Shown here: piece after piece, positions 1 to 8,737 of the stretch | Position numbering within the stretch: position 1 is the stretch's first letter | Layout: each line of letters opens with the position of its first letter | Assembly (NCBI GenBank): GCA_947478865.1 | Contig: CANJXF010000008.1 | Location: 36,685 to 100,684, forward strand | Direction: 5' to 3' | Length of the DNA stretch: 64,000 nucleotides | DNA from: Verrucomicrobiales bacterium | GTDB taxonomy: Bacteria > Verrucomicrobiota > Verrucomicrobiia > Limisphaerales > CANJXF01 | Translations under genes and position numbers: made by a program | Notes under the pieces: generated by a model | What the model saw: the letters and a program-made list of their open reading frames with translations, nothing else | What the model was told of the DNA's origin: nothing | The model's database searches: none

Positions 1-1643
1 TTGCCGTTCTTTATGCTCCAGAAGAAATTGATGATGAAGGGAAGCTGTGACAACGCCAATGCCCAAGCGGCGTGCGAGATCATTTTGTTAAGATCGAGGA
101 AGAATTGCGGAATTCCGACCATTCCACCAGCAGCAGGCTCTGCGAGCCCGGCATAGGTCGCACCGCCATCATAAAGGCGGCGATTCAAACCGGCCAAGCC
201 CTGGACGAACATCGGTTGGAAAATCAAATTCATGAACAGCAAGGAAAGACTGAAGTGAACTTTACCCCAGAACTCACTCATGTGCCGACCGGTTGCCTTG
301 GGATACCAATAATAAATTCCAGCAAAGAGGGCAAAGATTGTGCCTGGCGCAACCACATAATGGAAATGAGCGATGACGTAGTAGGTATCGTGCAAATAAA
401 GGTCGCTGAAATTGAAGCCGAGCGGCAGACCCGTCAGCCCGCCAATCCCGAACATCGGCAAAAACGAGAGGCAAAAAAGCATCGGGGTGTTGAAGCGAAT
501 CGATCCGCCCCAAAGCGTAATGAAGAAACAAGTCAGGATGATCACAGATGGAATGGAAATGATCATCGTGGTCGTCTGGAAGAACGTACTTATTTTGGTT
601 CCCATTCCAGTCAGATACATGTGATGCGCCCAAACGATAAAGGAAAGAAATCCGATCGCCAGCGAGGAGTAAACCAAGGATTTATAACCCCAGATTGGCT
701 TGCGGGTGTTGTTTGCAATCACTTCGCAAACGATACCCATGGCTGGAAGGATCAAAACGTAAACTTCCGGGTGACCTAGGAACCAGAACAAATGCTGCCA
801 GAGCAGCGGGCTGCCACCACCGCTAATTGCTGCAATTTGTCCGGAGACAACCAATCCGGTGGGAAGGAAAAAGCTGGTGTGAGCCACCTTGTCCATCAGC
901 TGCATGATGCCTGCGGCTTCGAGGGGAGGAAACGCGAGGAGCAATAGGAACGCGGTAACAAATTGAGCCCAGACGAAAAACGGCAGGCGCATCCAGTTCA
1001 TTCCCGGTGCCCGCATTTGAATAATCGTCGCGATAAAATTAACCGCACCAAGCAGCGACGAGGTGATCAGGAAAACCATCCCGACCAGCCAGAAGGTTTG
1101 GCCTTGCGTGGGGATGACTGTGGCCAAGGGAGAGTAGGAAGTCCACCCGGCTTGTGCCGCGCCGCCAGGAATAAAAAAGCTGACCATCATGATCACGCCG
1201 CCGATGACAAAGACCTGATAGCTCGCCATGTTGATACGAGGGAAGGCCATGTCGCAGGCGCCGATTTGCAACGGAACGACGAAATTTCCAAATGCGGCAA
1301 ATGCGAGCGGCACAACACCAAGAAACACCATGATCGTTCCGTGCATGGCGCCGAACGCGTTATACAAATCCGCAGACATCACGCCGTTTGCAGCCGCATC
1401 ACCCAGCACTTTTTGCAAAAGGCCGCCGATGATTGGAATTGCTTTGCCGGGATATGCAAGCTGCCAGCGCATCGCCATGATCAGCGAGAAACCAAGCAAG
1501 AGGAAAATCAATGACGTTACGGCGTATTGGATACCGATAACCTTGTGGTCGGTGGAGAAAACGTATTTGCCCCAAAAACCCGGCTCGTGATGATCATGAG
1601 CGTGGCCGTGGTCGTGATGTGCGTCGTGTTTAGTTTGCTGCAT
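1..1643 (-). CDS. ctaD: cytochrome c oxidase subunit I (3' end outside window)
   Basis: Catalytic subunit of an aa3-type heme-copper oxidase in the cytoplasmic membrane, which reduces O2 with electrons from cytochrome c and pumps protons. About 547 residues are present and the gene runs off the left edge, so the C-terminus is missing. Visible landmarks are the low-spin heme ligand in GAMHGTIMVF, the CuB/Tyr-His crosslink motif with the proton-channel Glu in GHPEVYVLILP, the CuB histidine pair in VWAHHMYLTGM, the heme ligands in VVAHFHYVVAPGT, and the D-channel entry Asp in GACDMAFPRIN. The GHPEVY glutamate marks an A1-type enzyme. The N-terminus has eight histidines in about 20 residues before the first helix, an unusual His-rich tail. 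Downstream subunits would lie beyond the left edge. The heme a biosynthesis genes ctaA and ctaB lie just upstream on the same strand. Confidence 0.96.
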   Translation of the reverse strand, partial: MQQTKHDAHHDHGHAHDHHEPGFWGKYVFSTDHKVIGIQYAVTSLIFLLLGFSLIMAMRWQLAYPGKAIPIIGGLLQKVLGDAAANGVMSADLYNAFGAMHGTIMVFLGVVPLAFAAFGNFVVPLQIGACDMAFPRINMASYQVFVIGGVIMMVSFFIPGGAAQAGWTSYSPLATVIPTQGQTFWLVGMVFLITSSLLGAVNFIATIIQMRAPGMNWMRLPFFVWAQFVTAFLLLLAFPPLEAAGIMQLMDKVAHTSFFLPTGLVVSGQIAAISGGGSPLLWQHLFWFLGHPEVYVLILPAMGIVCEVIANNTRKPIWGYKSLVYSSLAIGFLSFIVWAHHMYLTGMGTKISTFFQTTTMIISIPSVIILTCFFITLWGGSIRFNTPMLFCLSFLPMFGIGGLTGLPLGFNFSDLYLHDTYYVIAHFHYVVAPGTIFALFAGIYYWYPKATGRHMSEFWGKVHFSLSLLFMNLIFQPMFVQGLAGLNRRLYDGGATYAGLAEPAAGGMVGIPQFFLDLNKMISHAAWALALSQLPFIINFFWSIKNG

Positions 1644-1753
1644 GGCTTTTTATAATTTCGCCGCCGAAAAACTGAAATTTCCAAAATGAAATTTTAGGGG
1701 CGCTAGTAAACTTTGCGTTTGTTTCAGTGTCAACGGCAGAATTAGATTCATTG

Positions 1754-2659
1754 TTAATATTTCACTTTATCGAGAACCATTAGGCCGAGTAACAAGGGCA
1801 AATAGATGATCGATACGAAGAAAAGTTTTCTCGCGGAAGGTATTGTGAGCTGGCGCGAAAATTGAATGGCTGACCACAAAAAGACGCCGCCGAGCAGAAT
1901 TGCTCCAGCACAATAAAACCATCCGGCCAAACCAAGCAGCACCGGAAATAAACTAACGGAAAGCAATCCGAGTGTGTGACTCACGGCCTGCCGTCCCGTT
2001 CGAACCCCATCGGGATCAATGATCGGCAACATGACGAAACCTGCTCGCGCATAATCTTCGCGATACATCCAGGCAATCGCAAGAAAGTGCGGGAGTTGCC
2101 AGAAAAATAAAATGACGAAGAGCGACCAGCCTTCGAGGCTGATGACTCCGCGAGCGGCCGTCCACCCCATCAAAGGGGGCAAGGCACCGGGAATCGCGCC
2201 GATGGCGGTGTTTAACGAGGTAACACGTTTCAGGGGCGTGTAAACGAATAGGTAACTGATCAGAGTGACAATGCCGAGAATGCTGGTCAGCAGATTGACT
2301 TTCCAAGCGAGATAACCGAGGCCGGCGCTCGACATAATTCCGCCGAGGATCAAAACGGTTCCGGGCTGTAATCGGCCAGCGGGCAACGGGCGATCTTCCG
2401 TGCGGCGCATTTTGGAATCGTGTTCGCGCTCGATAAGTTGATTGAGCGCCGCGGCGCCGCCCGCCACCAGTGCGGTTCCAAGCAGAGTGTGGACGAACAG
2501 AAAGTAATCGATCGCCCCCCGCACCCCAACGTAGAAGCCCACGGCTGTGGTCAGCAATACCAAGGTAGTCAGGCGCGCTTTAAGCAGTTCGGAAAGAATT
2601 GTGAAAGCGGTTTTTTCAACCGCTGGCGCGACGCTGATTGGTTGCACAGATGCTTTCAT
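1754..2659 (-). CDS. ctaB: protoheme IX farnesyltransferase (heme o synthase)
   Basis: Polytopic UbiA-family prenyltransferase that adds a farnesyl group to heme b to make heme o, the precursor of heme a. It is 301 residues long, typical for CtaB. The Asp-rich motif region NQLIEREHDSKMRRTEDRP is seen near residue 75, and a second conserved loop WMYREDYARAGFVMLP near residue 195. About nine hydrophobic segments are visible. Its start codon overlaps the stop of the upstream heme a synthase gene by 4 nt (ATGA), indicating translational coupling. It lies directly upstream of the oxidase subunit I gene. Residues 1-20 are non-hydrophobic and lead into the first helix, so the ATG at 2659 is the natural start. 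Confidence 0.95.
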   Translation of the reverse strand: MKASVQPISVAPAVEKTAFTILSELLKARLTTLVLLTTAVGFYVGVRGAIDYFLFVHTLLGTALVAGGAAALNQLIEREHDSKMRRTEDRPLPAGRLQPGTVLILGGIMSSAGLGYLAWKVNLLTSILGIVTLISYLFVYTPLKRVTSLNTAIGAIPGALPPLMGWTAARGVISLEGWSLFVILFFWQLPHFLAIAWMYREDYARAGFVMLPIIDPDGVRTGRQAVSHTLGLLSVSLFPVLLGLAGWFYCAGAILLGGVFLWSAIQFSRQLTIPSARKLFFVSIIYLPLLLGLMVLDKVKY

Positions 2660-3882
2660 TTCCCGGTGGTCAACGCCGCTTTGAAATTGGAAACAGGTTT
2701 GACCGACGAATGGGGGGAAACATGCAGCATTCGATTCTGTGGTTCAACGGAAATTTTCTGCGCTAGGATGGTCAGGATGGATCCAATGACCAGACTGGCT
2801 GCACCAAGAACAACGTGCGCCGTGGCGATATCCGCCGGTTTATTCTTTAGGACAGTGAAGATGCCAAGAATGAGCTGCGCACCAATCATTCCAAGCCAGA
2901 TCAACGAAATCCGTGACAAAAGGGCCTTGGCGCCCAAGGTCCGTCGCACTCCAAAGGCCAGGAACGCAGTGCCGAACAAAATCAAGAACGCAGTCACACG
3001 ATGGGCCATGTGAACCAGAATATGCGCAGCCGTAATTGGATTGGGATCACGGATTTCAAGACGGTTTTGGTTAATGGACTGAATCGCAGCAGGATCCGTC
3101 GCGGGCCACAGTTTTCCGTAAGCCAACGGAAAATCCGGAATGGCCAATCCCGCGTGTTGATGCCGCATGGTTGCGCCAAGGATTAGCTGGGAGAAAACGA
3201 GAAACGTCACGATCGTGGCAAGCCACCGCAAATTGCGCGACAGGCCGAGAGATTCCTTGGATTCAGAAAAACTTTGCCACCATTTGCCCGTGAAAACGGT
3301 GATGGAGGAGATCAGCACTAAAAAAAGTTGAGCGAGAGTCGCGTGGAAAATGCCAATTTCATCTTTGTAAAGGACGACGCGAAGTCCCCCGAGAATGCCC
3401 TGCAGCACGACGGCGGAGAGGGCCACGATTCCGAACCACCGCAGTCCAGAGGTTTGTTTGATTTTGAAGAATCCAAAAACGATTCCGCATAAGCTGACCA
3501 GAGCGATGGAGACAAATACGGGATTTTTTCGCACGCCCATCATTCCGCCAACCACGAACAAAATTCCGAGAATCACGAGAGCGCCGTTCCTGCGTGTCTT
3601 GCCGCGGGTTTCCCAAACCCACAGCCAGATCGCAAGGATTGCCGTCAGCAATCCAACGGTCGAGGCAATCAACCGATGGGTGTGTTCGTGAAACGCGCCG
3701 CCCTGCCAGAATTTGAAAGGGAGCGCGAACATGTTGTAGCCGTAGCTGGTGGGCCAATCGGGGACCGACATTCCCGCTTCATTGCTCGTCACTAGTCCGC
3801 CCACTCCGATCAGAAGCAACGTAGCCAGCGCGGTTAGCAGCGAGAAGCGATGCAGCCAGGCATTGTTGGTTGATTCGGCCAT
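2656..3882 (-). CDS. ctaA: heme A synthase, COX15/CtaA family
   Basis: Membrane enzyme that oxidises the C8 methyl group of heme o to the formyl group of heme a, using two heme-binding histidine pairs. At 408 residues it is the longer, COX15-like form. The motif MSVPDWPTSYGYNMF followed by HEHTHRLIAS in the N-terminal half, and RHQHAGLAIPDFPLAYG plus HMAHRVTAF in the C-terminal half, provide the duplicated heme-ligand pattern. Eight transmembrane segments are apparent. It overlaps ctaB by 4 nt and is separated from the upstream cupredoxin-like gene by a probable terminator, so ctaA-ctaB-ctaD probably starts its own transcript in the short gap before 3882. Confidence 0.95.
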   Translation of the reverse strand: MAESTNNAWLHRFSLLTALATLLLIGVGGLVTSNEAGMSVPDWPTSYGYNMFALPFKFWQGGAFHEHTHRLIASTVGLLTAILAIWLWVWETRGKTRRNGALVILGILFVVGGMMGVRKNPVFVSIALVSLCGIVFGFFKIKQTSGLRWFGIVALSAVVLQGILGGLRVVLYKDEIGIFHATLAQLFLVLISSITVFTGKWWQSFSESKESLGLSRNLRWLATIVTFLVFSQLILGATMRHQHAGLAIPDFPLAYGKLWPATDPAAIQSINQNRLEIRDPNPITAAHILVHMAHRVTAFLILFGTAFLAFGVRRTLGAKALLSRISLIWLGMIGAQLILGIFTVLKNKPADIATAHVVLGAASLVIGSILTILAQKISVEPQNRMLHVSPHSSVKPVSNFKAALTTGK

Positions 3883-3897
3883 GTTCGGTTAAAGAAG

Positions 3898-3929
3898 AAA
3901 ACCGCTGCGGCTTTCGCCCCAGCGGTTTT
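3898..3929 (-). terminator. intrinsic terminator after cupredoxin-like gene
   Basis: A perfect 10-bp inverted repeat (arms 3898-3907 and 3920-3929, core AACCGCTG/CAGCGGTT) with a 12-nt loop. Read on the minus strand it is followed by a T-rich run (TTTTCTTCTTT). It lies 16 nt past the stop of the cupredoxin-like gene and just before ctaA, so it probably ends that transcript. On the plus strand the right arm also ends in a T run, so the hairpin could work in both directions. Confidence 0.75.
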
Positions 3930-3944
3930 TTGAAATCGTAAAAA

Positions 3945-4652
3945 TTATTTCACTTCGAGCACGACGTCAGCGGTCACAGATTGATCTTTGACTTCGATTT
4001 CCTTAGTGACAGCGGCACCAATCGGAGCAGCTTTGCGATGGAGAACTTCCAAGGTGTATTTGCCCGGCGGAACATTGGCGATCTTGAAGCTGCCATCTTT
4101 GCCGGTGACGGCGAAATAAGGATGATCAAAAACGCTGACGTAGGAAAACATCCAGGGATGCACGTCGCATTTAAATTTCAAAAACGGCTCGGGAGTTGCA
4201 AACGCGAATTCCAGGTCTGGCGCCTTTGGCATTTGCGCTTTGTTGGCTTCTTTGTTGCCAGCGGCTGCCGGGAGAGCATGAACGTTGTGCATGAACGGAT
4301 CCGAGTTTTTCACCAGGAGTTTTTGGCCAGCCTGCACTGCGGCAACATAGGGAACATATTCGCAACCGACTTGATCGAGGACAACGGGGGTTGCAGGAGC
4401 GCCGGAGGCCTTGACACCAGCGCCTTTGAGCGAAACGACAACATCCGCCAATTGCGCTTTATCGTTGACGGCGTAAAAGCGGGTTTTCACCGGGCCGGCA
4501 TGCAATTTTCCGCAGTTCGCATCCATCGGGATGTCCTTTTCTGGGGGAGGTGTGCCCTTGAGCGTGATGGTTCCGGTGACGTCAGCAGCAGTAGCTGAAT
4601 GAAGAGCAACCGAAAGGGTTAGAAATGCGATCCAACGAGCCTGATTTTTCAT
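3945..4652 (-). CDS. secreted cupredoxin / carboxypeptidase-regulatory-like protein
   Basis: About 235 residues from the ATG at 4652. An upstream in-frame start at 4736 would add 28 residues before a clear signal peptide (MKNQARWIAFLTLSVALHSA, cut near ATA-AD), so it is rejected. The middle part contains MHNVHALP and a later CDVHPWM, the His / Cys-x2-His-x2-Met arrangement of a type-1 copper site. The C-terminal 60 residues (GKDGSFKIANVPPGKYTLEVLH) resemble a carboxypeptidase-regulatory-like beta-sandwich. It is probably a periplasmic blue-copper-like protein. Its position directly upstream of heme a and oxidase genes suggests electron transfer or copper handling for the oxidase. That role is inferred from context only. 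Confidence 0.8.
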   Translation of the reverse strand: MKNQARWIAFLTLSVALHSATAADVTGTITLKGTPPPEKDIPMDANCGKLHAGPVKTRFYAVNDKAQLADVVVSLKGAGVKASGAPATPVVLDQVGCEYVPYVAAVQAGQKLLVKNSDPFMHNVHALPAAAGNKEANKAQMPKAPDLEFAFATPEPFLKFKCDVHPWMFSYVSVFDHPYFAVTGKDGSFKIANVPPGKYTLEVLHRKAAPIGAAVTKEIEVKDQSVTADVVLEVK

Positions 4653-4839
4653 AGATTTTGATTTATTCGTGTCAACTATTGCGAAACTAACATTGGGCCT
4701 AATAACTCTCAAGTGAGATTTTGTGAATTTTTTCACAAGCGATTTGACGAGGCAGTCTGGAAAAAATTCACCGGTTTAAATTGCGGCTCTTCAACCGGTT
4801 CTCCATTGCATCGAGATGATGCGCTGGCGCGATTTCGGA

Positions 4840-6225
4840 TCAAGCCAGGATGGCTTTCACCACGTTCCCGGAAATATCGGTGAGCCGATAATCGCGACCC
4901 GCGTGGCGGAAGGTGAGTTTCTCGTGATTAAATCCCAGGAGATGAAGAATCGTTGCGTGGAAATCGTGAACATGGACCGGGTTTTCAACGATTCGTCCGC
5001 CGATATCATCAGTCTTGCCATAAACAGTTCCACCTTTTACGCCGCCTCCTGCAAGCCAGGAGGAAAACGCCGATGCATGATGACCTCGCCCGTTGGTGCT
5101 CTCGCCTTGCGGGCTGCGACCGAATTCCGTGGTCCAGACCACGAGCGTGTCATCCAACATGCCGCGCGATTTTAAATCTTTCAGCAAACCTGCGATTGGT
5201 TGATCCACGTTTTTCGCGAGCGGTCCGTGGGATTCCATGTTCGCATGCGCATCCCAATTGCTATGCGAACCGATATCAATCAATTCGATGAAGCGCACTC
5301 CGCGTTCCGCCATGCGCCGTGCCACGAGGCACTGCCAAGCGAAACCTTTCGTGCTGCCGCGCTCCAATCCGTAAAGGTTTAGCGTCGCGTCGGTTTCCTT
5401 GGAAAGATCGAGAACGTCCGGCATCGTTTGCTGCATGCCGAAGGCAGTTTCAAAGGATTTGATTCGAGCGCTTAGGACCGAGTCTTCCGGGCGTTTTTGC
5501 CGATGTTTTCGATTGAAGCGATCCAGCAAACCAAGTTCGAGTTCCTGAATTTTTGCCGAAGGCGAACGCCGGTTGAGATCAGGAATCGGCTCGCTGCCGG
5601 AGGAAACGCGGGTGCCTTGGTGCGCTGCGGGTAGAAAATCGGAACTCCAAACCTGGCTTCCGGCGTAGGGCAAATCCGGCGCCAGCACGACGAACGACGG
5701 CAGATTCTGACTCTCAGTTCCCAGACCGTAGCTGACCCACGAACCGAGACTGGGCCGGGCGACGGTCACAGAGCCCGTGTGAACTCCAAGCGTCGCCTGA
5801 AAATGGTCGTTGTGATCTCCGCGCATGGAGCGGACCAGGCAGATGTCGTCCATGCACTCGCGCACGTACGGAAACAAATCGCTCACTTCCGTTCCACATT
5901 TCCCCCCGGGCTTAAAGTCCCAAAGTGGCGCGAGATATTTTGGACCCTTCTGATTTTTCGTGGCCGCTTTTCCGCGTTCCGCAAACAGCTTTGGCTTCGG
6001 ATCAAACGAATCCATGTGCGAGACACCACCCGTCATGTAGAGAAATATCACGCGCTTCGCTGTGCCTGGAAAATGCGGAGCTTTAGGCGCGAGCGGATTG
6101 GAAACGTCCAATCCACCGCCTTCATCCGCAAGAATCTGCGACAAAATACCGGGCAAAAGAATTGATCCACTGACCAGCGAACGAATCGCCTGGCGCCGAG
6201 TAAATCCAGATTGAAAATGGCTCAT
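4840..6225 (-). CDS. DUF1501 protein with Tat signal
   Basis: Exported member of the DUF1501 family (sulfatase/alkaline-phosphatase-like fold) common in Planctomycetes and Verrucomicrobia. Its physiological substrate is unknown. The N-terminus MSHFQSGFTRRQAIRSLVSG carries a twin-arginine signal. Conserved landmarks include FLYMTGGVSHMDSFDPKP near residue 65, NDHFQATLGVHTGSV, and the C-terminal VVWTTEFGRSP and GRGHHASAFSSWLAGGG motifs. The ATG at 6225 is preferred over an in-frame TTG at 6237. It begins one nucleotide after the stop codon of the upstream DUF1549/DUF1553 gene, a tight coupling that is typical of this pair. Confidence 0.93.
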   Translation of the reverse strand: MSHFQSGFTRRQAIRSLVSGSILLPGILSQILADEGGGLDVSNPLAPKAPHFPGTAKRVIFLYMTGGVSHMDSFDPKPKLFAERGKAATKNQKGPKYLAPLWDFKPGGKCGTEVSDLFPYVRECMDDICLVRSMRGDHNDHFQATLGVHTGSVTVARPSLGSWVSYGLGTESQNLPSFVVLAPDLPYAGSQVWSSDFLPAAHQGTRVSSGSEPIPDLNRRSPSAKIQELELGLLDRFNRKHRQKRPEDSVLSARIKSFETAFGMQQTMPDVLDLSKETDATLNLYGLERGSTKGFAWQCLVARRMAERGVRFIELIDIGSHSNWDAHANMESHGPLAKNVDQPIAGLLKDLKSRGMLDDTLVVWTTEFGRSPQGESTNGRGHHASAFSSWLAGGGVKGGTVYGKTDDIGGRIVENPVHVHDFHATILHLLGFNHEKLTFRHAGRDYRLTDISGNVVKAILA

Positions 6226-6226
6226 A

Positions 6227-8674
6227 TTAATCGACAAATAAAAACTCGTTGCTGCTGAACAAAACGCGACAATAACTGGCCCACGCAGCGCGCGGCTGTT
6301 TTTCCGCCGGCAGATCGGTTGCTTTCAAGTCGAGGGCGCATTCTTGCAAATACGCCTTCGCTGTTTTGATCTCGTCGCGAGTTGCGTTCCGGCCCAACGC
6401 CAGGCGATAGGCATTGTCGACTCGCTTCGGAGTCTCGACATGCGCCATCGCAATTCGCACCGCGAATTTATCCGCCTGCTCATGGGCAAATGGATCGTTC
6501 ATCAGGAACAGCGCTTGAATCGGCGTCGTGCTCATCGCGCGCACGTCCGTCGTCGCATTCGGATCCGCTCCGTCGAAAACTTCCAGGAACGGCTGCTTTT
6601 TAATTCGCTGCTGCATCAAATAAATTCCACGGCGATTTGTATCATAAACAGCGACAAATGGCGTGTGCTGAGTATACCGCCAATCGCTTTCTTTTGGGAA
6701 TGGATGTTCTGCGCCCATCGTCGGATCAAGCATTCCGCTGACGGAGAGCATCGCGTCGCGCAATTCTTCCGCGTCGAGCCGGCGGCGACTAAATTTCCAA
6801 AACAAATTGTTGCCGGGATCAATGCGGGAATTCTCCGCCTGTGCCAGACTGCTGGCCTGATAGGTTTGCGACAACATCATCAACTTGTGCATCTGTTTGA
6901 TCGACCAACCACCGCGCTGGAAACGGGTCGCCAAATAGTCCAACAATTCAGGGTGGCTCGGCGCTTTTCCCCTCGCCCCAAAATCATTGGGGGTTTCCAC
7001 CAGGCCGCGACCGAAGTGATGTTGCCAAATGCGATTCACCATCACTCGCGCGGTGAGCGGGTTTTTCGGATCGGCCAGCCACGTTGCTAACTCCAGGCGC
7101 CCGCTCCCCTGCTCCGCCGCCGCCAACCGCTGGCCACCGAGCACTTGCAAAAATCCGCGGGGCACCGTCTCCCCGAGGCTCAGCGGATCGCCTTTTTTCT
7201 GAATTCGCGCGTCGCCGGCCTTGCCGTCGGCCACAGCGTAAGCTTTTTCAATGGCGGGCGGACGCGACTCAAGTTTTTTCTGGCGCGTCCGGGCGTCTTC
7301 CAAATCGGCTTTGATTTTCAGCAAACGATCTTCCGCCTCTTTATCCACCTCCTCTTTTTCTTCTTCAACCGCAGGCTTCTTTTTGCTGTCTTTCGGCGGT
7401 TTTTCCAACGCACGTTTTTGATCCATCAACTTCTCAATTTGCTCATCAAGCGCCGCTAACTGCTCCTGATATTCAATCACGAATTGCACATTGGTGCCGG
7501 TCGCCAGCGGAACGAAATTCTTGGGATGCCGAAAGATTTCCGTTCCCGGAAATGCGTAACGCGTGCTGCTGAAAATTCCGTAAAGCGCGTAATAATCCTT
7601 CGACGAAACCGGATCAAATTTGTGGTCGTGACACCGCGCGCAGCCCAAGGAAAGGCCCAGCACGGCTTTGCCCAGGTTGTCGATCGTGTCCTCGATTGTA
7701 AGATGAAATTCATTTGCGCGAGAACCAAACCGCCGCGAGGTCGCCAGATAACCTGTGGCGATAATTCGCTCGAACGTTTCCTCATTATTTGCGCCCGGCA
7801 TTAAATCGCCCGCGATTTGTTCGCGCACAAATTGATCAAATGGTTTGTCGTGGTTGAACGACTGGATTACGTAGTTGCGATATTTGTAAGCCGACGGAAT
7901 CGGGAAATCGGAGTTGCAACCCGAAGTATCGGCGTAGCGCACCACATCCAGCCAGTGACGTCCCCAACGTTCGCCGTAGTGGGGCGACGCAAGAAGCCGA
8001 TCCACCACCTTTTCGAATGCGCGCGCCGATTTGTCGGAAATAAAGCTGTCAATCTCCTCCGGCGTGGGCGGCAAGCCGATCAAATCAAAGGTGGCGCGGC
8101 GAATTAAAGTCAATTTATCGGCCGGCGGCCCGGGCATCACCTTTTGGGTTTCCATCTTCGCCAGAATAAACTGATCCACCGGATTCGTGGCCCGGCCTTG
8201 ATTTTTTACGGCGGGAGGAGGCGCATCTTTGACCGGTTGAAATGCCCAATGACTGATCGAATTTGAATCACTGCGCTGCGCGACAGCCGCCACCCTTGGA
8301 TCGGGCGCCCCGATTTTCACCCACGTTTCGAAGGCTTTAATTTCTACAGCCGAGAGCGCCTTTTTCGGCGGCATTTGCAAATCAGGATTCGTGCGACGAA
8401 TGGCTTTGATGAGCAAACTTTTTTCCGTTTCCCCAGGAATCATGGCAGGACCGGTCTCGCCGCCTTTCAAAAGATGTGCTTTTGAATCCAGACGTAACCC
8501 GCCTCGAATTTTCTCGGCCTTTTCGCTGTGGCATTTGTAACAGCGCTCAACGAGAACCGGGCGGATATTTTTCTCGAAAAATTCGAAGTCCTCCCCAGCC
8601 TGCGCGACCCATCCGGCGAGCATCCAAGGGAGCAAAATCGTCAGAGCGAACTTGAATTTTCGAAAATACTGCAT
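6227..8674 (-). CDS. DUF1549/DUF1553 planctomycete-type cytochrome c protein
   Basis: An 815-residue exported protein with an N-terminal signal segment (residues 1-26) followed by a PSCyt1 c-type cytochrome domain holding one heme site, CYKCH at 45-49. DUF1549 follows, with motifs PADKLTLIRRATFDLIGLPPTP and HYGERWGRHWLDVVRYADT. A Lys/Glu-rich coiled coil lies around residues 410-470. The C-terminal DUF1553 has RVMVNRIWQHHFGRGLVETPNDFG and the ending LFSSNEFLFVD. It is the usual partner of the DUF1501 protein encoded immediately downstream. The pair is expected in the periplasm or on the outer surface and is proposed to act in polymer degradation, but no reaction has been shown. The second CH-containing stretch (GCARCHDHKFDPV) is a further CxxCH motif, near residue 355. 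Confidence 0.93.
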   Translation of the reverse strand: MQYFRKFKFALTILLPWMLAGWVAQAGEDFEFFEKNIRPVLVERCYKCHSEKAEKIRGGLRLDSKAHLLKGGETGPAMIPGETEKSLLIKAIRRTNPDLQMPPKKALSAVEIKAFETWVKIGAPDPRVAAVAQRSDSNSISHWAFQPVKDAPPPAVKNQGRATNPVDQFILAKMETQKVMPGPPADKLTLIRRATFDLIGLPPTPEEIDSFISDKSARAFEKVVDRLLASPHYGERWGRHWLDVVRYADTSGCNSDFPIPSAYKYRNYVIQSFNHDKPFDQFVREQIAGDLMPGANNEETFERIIATGYLATSRRFGSRANEFHLTIEDTIDNLGKAVLGLSLGCARCHDHKFDPVSSKDYYALYGIFSSTRYAFPGTEIFRHPKNFVPLATGTNVQFVIEYQEQLAALDEQIEKLMDQKRALEKPPKDSKKKPAVEEEKEEVDKEAEDRLLKIKADLEDARTRQKKLESRPPAIEKAYAVADGKAGDARIQKKGDPLSLGETVPRGFLQVLGGQRLAAAEQGSGRLELATWLADPKNPLTARVMVNRIWQHHFGRGLVETPNDFGARGKAPSHPELLDYLATRFQRGGWSIKQMHKLMMLSQTYQASSLAQAENSRIDPGNNLFWKFSRRRLDAEELRDAMLSVSGMLDPTMGAEHPFPKESDWRYTQHTPFVAVYDTNRRGIYLMQQRIKKQPFLEVFDGADPNATTDVRAMSTTPIQALFLMNDPFAHEQADKFAVRIAMAHVETPKRVDNAYRLALGRNATRDEIKTAKAYLQECALDLKATDLPAEKQPRAAWASYCRVLFSSNEFLFVD

Positions 8675-8737
8675 TGGTGAATGCAGACATTTTAAAGAGG
8701 CAATCGGTTACGAACAAACGAATTCCGTGGAAACCTC

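Noticed and set aside
72..779. 235-codon plus-strand frame inside the oxidase subunit I gene
   Set aside because: The minus strand is a clear heme-copper oxidase with all ligand motifs. This frame has no recognisable motif and an odd His/Arg/Asn-rich composition.
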